From Muscardinus avellanarius (taxonomy: Eukaryota > Chordata > Mammalia > Rodentia > Gliridae), in contig OY726558.1 in NCBI GenBank assembly GCA_963383645.1, positions 182,893,634-182,957,633 of the forward strand: a stretch of 64,000 nucleotides of DNA, in the 5' to 3' direction. Under the pieces are notes generated by a model. That model searched no databases and was not told the origin of the DNA. It worked only from the letters and a program-made list of their open reading frames with translations. Position 1 is the stretch's first letter; the number at the start of each line of letters is the position of its first letter. The position numbers and the translations under genes were made by a program. Below are positions 58,521-64,000 of the stretch, in pieces.

Positions 58521-59627
58521 ACAGTACAGAAGAACACTAAGACTTATTTAATTCAGCCTATTATTTATTTATGTTGTACAAAGCATGAAACTGGCTACAA
58601 ATGAAAGAAAAATCATAGGTATCATCCAGGAATGTGTAATCTTCTTGGAATGGATCATCTGGAAATATATAGTCCTGGAAAGATAAGACAGTCACTCCTG
58701 AAACATTAATAACCAAATAAGGTGGTTTGTAAGCTTTCTGTTTTAATGAGTGCTACAAAGCATGAGTGCTGACAGAACTCATAAAAAGGAGGAATCTGTG
58801 TAGGTAGTGACTAGCAAGCACAAACAGTATAGTTATGAAAGGCTAAGGAGGAAGGAAAAGGCATTGCTTGGTGAAAAGGAGCCAGACACATTGATGGGAC
58901 CAAAGGGCAATGGGTCTCCTGGAGCAGGTGGTTTGTGGTGAGGAGTAATGAGAGTGAAGATGGAGAGGGAGGTGGTAGGCTGAGGGGAAACCCTTAAAGC
59001 TGGGGTTTTTAATTGTAAACCATTTGCTTGAGGATGAAGTGCTGGGATAAGGGGCTACAAAGAAAATGGAAAGGTGGGAAATAGAGGAAGGGATTATCAA
59101 TCAATCAGTTGAGACCTGATGAAGGACAAGACAAAGGTTCAGACGTAATCCCATCATTTTGAACCTAAGGGACTATATGCAGTCTAATTCAGAAAAAAAA
59201 AAAAAACAACTATATTAAAGACAAAACCAGTGGGAAATACAATGAAATAAAAGTTCACTTCAGCTCTGTCTACCCTAAAGACTTTCCATCCTCTGAGAGA
59301 ATTGGCCTTTAGTTTCATCTTGGGGTTCTCCACCAAGGGCCCCCAGAATTGGTGAGGACTCTCAGTATCTACCCTTGTCCCTCTCCTGCTTGGATCATTG
59401 GAGGATTACCAGCATGGCGCCTGCCCCTGTGTCCTCACATCTGGGCATTCTTCCAGATGGGTTCAACTTCCCAAAGCCGGTTGTTCTCTTAAGGCCTCTC
59501 TGTCATTTCAAATCCCCATCCTCAAGTTAATGAAATCTGCTTGGACATTAATGTTTTCTCAAGAAAACCATCATGGTTTTATACTTAATGAAACAAAATG
59601 TGTACCTGATCCTCACAACAATCTTTG
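58521..59627. other. Single-copy DNA
   Basis: Purine-rich at 58840-59090. A 97-codon plus frame at 59398-59691 overlaps the next LTR and is not supported as coding. Confidence 0.4.
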
Positions 59628-60145
59628 TGGTATTGTATTTGTTTTCTCTTGCTGTGCATCAAATTATCATAAATGTAGTAGCTTAAAATAGCACATATGT
59701 TTTTAGCTACAGTTCCACAGGTCAGAAGTCTGGTCCAAATGTGGCTGACTTCACTTAGAATCTCTCAAGACTGAAATCAAGGTGTTGGACAAATTGAGTT
59801 CTCAACTGAAAGTGGTGGGGGAGAAAAATCTGCCTCCAAGCTATTCAAGATAGTGGATGAAATCAGTAACTTGTGGGGGTGAGACTGGGTTCGATATTTC
59901 CTTGCTGATTATCAGTTGGAGGTTTACTCTCAGCTCCTAAAAGCCACACACATTTCTTACCACACAGTTTCTTTCATTTTCAAAACTAGACATAGAAAAT
60001 ATTTCTCACCCCAAATTTCTCACAATTCAAATCTTTTTTACTTCTCTGTCTCTGACCCCTGAACCCAGATTTTAAAAACTCACACGACTAGTTTAGTTCT
60101 ACCTGGATGGATAATCTCCCTTTTTAAGTCACCTGTGCCATATAA
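59628..60145 (-). mobile_element. MaLR (MLT1-like) LTR
   Basis: GTTTTCTCTTGCTGTGCATC, AGTAGCTTAAAATAGCACAT, CAGTTCCACAGGTCAGAAGT, GACTGAAATCAAGGTGTTGG and CTACCTGGATGGATAATCTC give the reverse-complement order of an MLT1-type LTR. No internal genes. Confidence 0.7.
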
Positions 60146-60174
60146 TAAACCCCAATAATGGAAGTGAAATTCTA

Positions 60175-60674
60175 CAGTCTCCCTTTATCTGCCAGGGATA
60201 CTTTCCAAGACCCCCAGTGGATGCCCGGATCCTCAGATAGTACTGAGCTACAACATGTTTCCATATTCCTGCAGCATCCCCCATAGTACCAGAGTTAACT
60301 AGTCTTTCCATGCTTTGGGCCTACATGCCTCCTTTGCATAACTATTTTTGCATGTTGAGGCCATTGTTAGGGAAAATAAAGGTAACTTAAACCCAGGCTC
60401 AGTGATACCACCACTGTGGGTCTGATAACTAACATGGCTACTAGTGACTAATGAGAAAATAATATCCACAGCATGGATACCTATATGTAGGAATGATTTG
60501 TGTCCCAGGTGAGATGGAGTGGGTCAGTGTAAGACTTCATCACACAGTTCAGAATGGCATGCAATAGAAACTTATGAGTTATTTCTGAAATTTTTCCGCT
60601 TTTTATACCACAGTTGACCATGAGTTACTGAAACCACAGAAAATGAAACTTTGGGTAAAAGGATTACTACAGTC
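60175..60674. mobile_element. Tigger-like DNA transposon (internally deleted)
   Basis: The left end (CAGTCTCCCTTTATCTGCC, then TCCAAGACCCCCAGTGGATG) and right end (CACAGTTGACCATGAGTTAC, TGAAACCACAGAAAATGAAA, GGATTACTACAG) are the classical Tigger (TcMar) termini. The left end follows TA, the usual target. About 500 bp remain, with no transposase frame. Subfamily not resolved. Confidence 0.65.
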
Positions 60675-60737
60675 ACAATGCCAGGAATAACACCTGAAGT
60701 CTGCATCAGAAAACAATGGGTATCAAAGATCATTAAG

Positions 60738-60932
60738 AGCTAGCCATGGATGTGCATGCCTGTAATCCTAATACTTGGGAGGCTGAGACAAGAGGATAGC
60801 AGGTTTGAAGCCAGCCTCAGCAAGTAGTGAGATTCTCATCAACCTAGCGAATCCTTGTTTCAAAATTCAAATAAAACATGGCTGAGGGTATAACACAGAA
60901 ATAGAACTCCTCTGGGTTCAATCCCTAGTACA
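60738..60932 (+). mobile_element. B1-ID SINE, type I
   Basis: AGCTAGCCATGGATGTGCAT start, GGTTTGAAGCCAGCCTCAGC, GGCTGAGGGTATAACACAGA and CAATCCCTAGTACACAC end. Moderately diverged. Confidence 0.92.
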
Positions 60933-61144
60933 CACAGAAACAATCATTTATATTTCTCCTAAATTATTTATTAGAAAAATCTTCCTGATACCACTTCATC
61001 ACACTTTATCACACTTACATACCTCATTTTTATATGTTACAAGCATACTGCTCATTAATATATTTGACTATTTTTACATGACCTTAATTTCGTACTCACT
61101 TCTTTACTTGTCTACTTATTTTCTGTCATGTTGCTTTTACCCCC

Positions 61145-61250
61145 GCGGAAATAGAAGCCTCATGGAGAAAGGAGAATTTGTCCATTATGGCCACTGCACT
61201 CTTGTTCCAACACAGTTCATGACACATGGTAAATATCCCAACATATTTGT
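61145..61250 (+). mobile_element. Possible L2 3'-end fragment
   Basis: GAAGCCTCATGGAGAAAGGA, CCACTGCACTCTTGTTCCAA and GACACATGGTAAATATCCCA are in L2 3' order. Confidence 0.4.
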
Positions 61251-63177
61251 GAGGCAAATAATATAAATCTTTCACTCTTAACCTAAACTCATCCAACCCA
61301 TCCCCATTTGCAGGTGTTTGCAGGGTGCAGCGGGTTTGTGTAAGGTGCCAAGCATGGAACAGGACATAAGATATTCATGTTTCCTTTTCATTTGAAATAT
61401 AAAGACTAGTAAAAGATAAAAATAAGGAAATAAGCAACAGACATTTGGCACATGTACCATAATATGGGGCATGTGCAGTGTGATCCAGGAACACAAAAGG
61501 GTGCCATTTCTTTTAAGATCAAATAATTGTTCCAAAATAAAATTGCTGGCTACATTAATCTGAAAGAGGAGTAAGGTTAAAGGTTTGGGATTGGGAGAGA
61601 TGATGATAGAGATTGTTTTTTCCTTAGCAACTAAAACGTAGAAAAAAATCAGCTGATTTCGAATGTTCACAAGTTTTAGTAAACAACTAATCACCAAATC
61701 ATTGCTCTGACCAAGAACACTATATTTATTTCTGCTTGGAAATCTCATTTTATACCTCAGATCAAAGATACTCAGATGTTTGAGATTTTATTTAAAAGTG
61801 AAAAAACTGCAAAACATGACTCACAAATTAGCTAATTGCTTTTTCTTTGCATCAGATTTTGGGTGCTACCAAATTTAATTCAGTAGCTGTACTAAGCACA
61901 TATCATATGCATAAGGTAAGTGAGTCAGGATACTTCTCCCTAGGGGTGTGTGATTTGTAGAGAAAGTGAGATCTATATGCAAATATTTGAATGCAAAACA
62001 ACAAATGAAACATGTACTTTAGGAGTGACTCAAAATGTTAATGAAAGTAGAGAAGTTGAAGATGATAGATTACTGGTAGGCTAATTAAGTTTACCATAAA
62101 TGCAAAAAGGGAAAAATCTAATTACTAAAACCTTCAGAAAGTTAAAAGAACTTCTTAAATCCCTAGAAGTCACTTGAGACTTAAGGCCAAAAAGTATTTT
62201 TAATAAGAGAGGCCGAGAATGTAAAGTAGAGAATTAAGGAAGAGACAATGCAAATAGCTTTGTCTTTTTCTTTACTGAGACTAAAGGTGGAATTTCAATA
62301 ATGAAGACTGAGATCAAATGTGTTAATCTGTTTTTGTTTAAGCAAAAGTGAAGAGTAGGTTATTAGTTTCTATCCATAATCACCAAAGATAAAGACTCAG
62401 GTTATATAACATTCTTATATAGAACCTTAGAGCTAACTTATTTGTTGATTATACAATTTTCAACAAAACATATGCAATGTAATTCAAAAACTTGAACAAA
62501 AATAAACTTGTTTGATACATTCTTTACTGTTTGCTAGTATATTTCAGAGACTTGGTTTCTCTGTTCTTTTTCCTTGTCCCAGAGTAAAGTGAAAATTAGA
62601 AGCCTATCCATATTTGGTAAAATAGAACTTTCATTGCAACTATCTATAAATCCTTCAAAGATTTTAGCAGAAAGTTTTTTTGTTTCATTTTCAGAAAGTG
62701 ATATGAAAATTGTAATCAGATCTCATTCTCATTTCTTATAACATAGTGCCATCTAGAGATTAAAGCTGAGGTTGCTGCAAGCTATGTTAACACAACTGGC
62801 TTCTATATTATAACATTACACTGCATAGCTAAAAGCTTATTAGTGGTAGGCTAGGTTTTCCTTAAATTACATCCACATATAATTCATTTCAAATAAATTA
62901 ATGACTACTTTCATGAATTAATTTACATCTACTACAGTGATCAGTGATATCTGAAGCAATCATCATGTGGCTTCTTCTCTGGGCATGTCATGTTCTTCCA
63001 TAAACACATGTGCTGAAATGTCTAGTTTAGTGATATATATGAAAATGCAAAATGTTAATTTGATTGTTTTGTCAGGAGGTATAATTACACTCCTTCAAAG
63101 AAGCAAAGACAGTTTTTATCATAAATGTAAAATGTTTACTAAGGACCTACTGTAGATGAGGCATTGTATTTACTATG
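61251..63177. other. Single-copy AT-rich DNA
   Basis: Holds a 156-codon minus frame (61278-61748), the longest outside L1. It is hydrophobic and unlike any family I know; with no flanking splice or promoter signals I treat it as a chance frame. Confidence 0.4.
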
Positions 63178-63715
63178 TGTGTTAATTTTCTGAGTCTGCC
63201 ACAACGTACCACAAACATGACAGCTTAAAATAATAGGTACTCTCACATACTTGCAAATGTAGAAGTAGAATTTTAGGTACTGGCAGGCCACATTATCTCC
63301 ACAGGCTGTAGGGGATACCTAGTCCTTGTCTCTTGTAGATTCTGGAGGCTGCCAGCAATCCTTGCCTTACTTGGCTTACCGCCATGCCAAGTCACTTTAG
63401 TTTCTACATCTGTCCTCTCACCTGACACTCTTAATGTGTCTGGCTGAAGCTGTGTGACTCCCATCTCTGCTTCTATGTTCTCATTTCCTCTTCTGTCTGT
63501 GTATCTCTCCTCTCTTTGCCTCTCCTCTCTGTGTCTTGCAAGGACACTTATCATTGGATATAAGACTCACCTGCATAATTCAAGATGCTATTCTCATTTC
63601 AAGAATCTTAAATTAATTTTATCTAAAAAGTCCCCTCCTGCAAGTAAGGAAGCAGTCACAAGTTTCAGGGTTTTAATGTAAACTTGTATTTCAGGGGACT
63701 ATCATTCAACCTGCT
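63178..63715 (-). mobile_element. MaLR (MLT1-like) LTR
   Basis: GTTAATTTTCTGAGTCTGCC, AACGTACCACAAACATGACA, TCTGGAGGCTGCCAGCAATC, CTTGCAAGGACACTTATCAT and GGGGACTATCATTCAACCTG are the reverse-complement landmarks of an MLT1-type LTR. Contains a CT-rich patch (63470-63540). Confidence 0.7.
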
Positions 63716-63747
63716 ACTTATTTATCTATTTATTTATTTGTTTATTG

Positions 63748-63930
63748 TAGTACTAAGGATTGAACCTGGGGGCATTTTACCTCTGAGCTTATACCCCAAG
63801 CCTTCCCTACTGTTTTTTCTTTTTTGAAACAGGGTGTTGTTAAATTCTGAAGGTAGTCCTTGAACATGCAATCCTCTTGTCTCAGACTCCCAAATACTGA
63901 AATTATAGTTATGCACTACCACACCTAGCT
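63748..63930 (-). mobile_element. B1-ID SINE, type I
   Basis: GTAGTACTAAGGATTGAACC start, GAGCTTATACCCCAAGCC, TTGAAACAGGGTGTTGTTAA and GCACTACCACACCTAGCT end. The tail upstream is TTTA-rich. Confidence 0.9.
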
Positions 63931-64000
63931 TATGATTTTTAAAAGGTAGGGAAATACATAGGAAATTAAATGGTTTCCTTTTCATGAAGTTTAATGCATA

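Noticed and set aside
61278..61748. 156-codon minus-strand open frame
   Set aside because: Hydrophobic, no recognised domain, no splice or promoter context; a frame of this size can occur by chance in 64 kb.

Overview
This window is mammalian nuclear DNA, most likely from a squirrel-family rodent (Sciuridae). It is AT-rich and dense in interspersed repeats. The key marker is a SINE of about 200 bp, present in 38 recognisable copies. Its 5' half resembles 7SL-derived B1 (GGCGTGGTGGCGCACRCTTG...). Its 3' half resembles a tRNA-derived ID element (CTGGGGGTGTAGCTCAGAGG...CCAGTACC). This B1-ID fusion (B1-dID type) is known from squirrels, dormice and mountain beaver. The species assignment is inference.

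I find no host protein-coding gene, rRNA, tRNA or CRISPR array. The only long coding-like stretches belong to LINE-1 elements. The window is best read as intergenic or deep intronic sequence; which of the two cannot be decided from sequence alone.

Layout. 1-15.8 kb: SINEs, microsatellites, two MIR copies and a mariner/Tigger-type short DNA transposon (7.4 kb) in single-copy AT-rich DNA. 15.9-18.1 kb: two old MaLR (MLT1-like) LTRs and a MIR. 18.17-20.89 kb, minus strand: a composite LINE element. It has a CpG-rich L1 5' UTR with two tandem monomers, an L1 ORF1, and then no ORF2. In place of ORF2 there is an antisense fragment of an ancient L1 followed by a G-rich, L1-like 3' end and a poly(A). 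20.9-32.8 kb: SINEs and decayed L1 fragments, including an ancient plus-strand L1 ORF2 at 29.3-30.9 kb. 32.83-33.57 kb, plus strand: a second, 5'-truncated copy of the 3' part of the composite element, about 95% identical by eye and in inverted orientation 14 kb away. 33.6-49.1 kb: mostly single-copy DNA with scattered SINEs, three minus-strand MaLR LTRs and long microsatellites. 49.16-53.41 kb, plus strand: a relatively recent L1 insertion bounded by a perfect 16-bp target-site duplication, with a nearly full-length but broken ORF2. 53.4-64 kb: SINEs, including one nested in another, L2 remnants, a Tigger-like MITE and two MaLR LTRs.

The parts interact as host and parasite rather than as a pathway. 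L1 would have supplied the endonuclease and reverse transcriptase; the SINEs and the ORF2-less composite element are its likely passengers. The most interesting item is the composite element and its second copy: a possible lineage-specific half-L1 (HAL1-like) family with a captured antisense 3' region.
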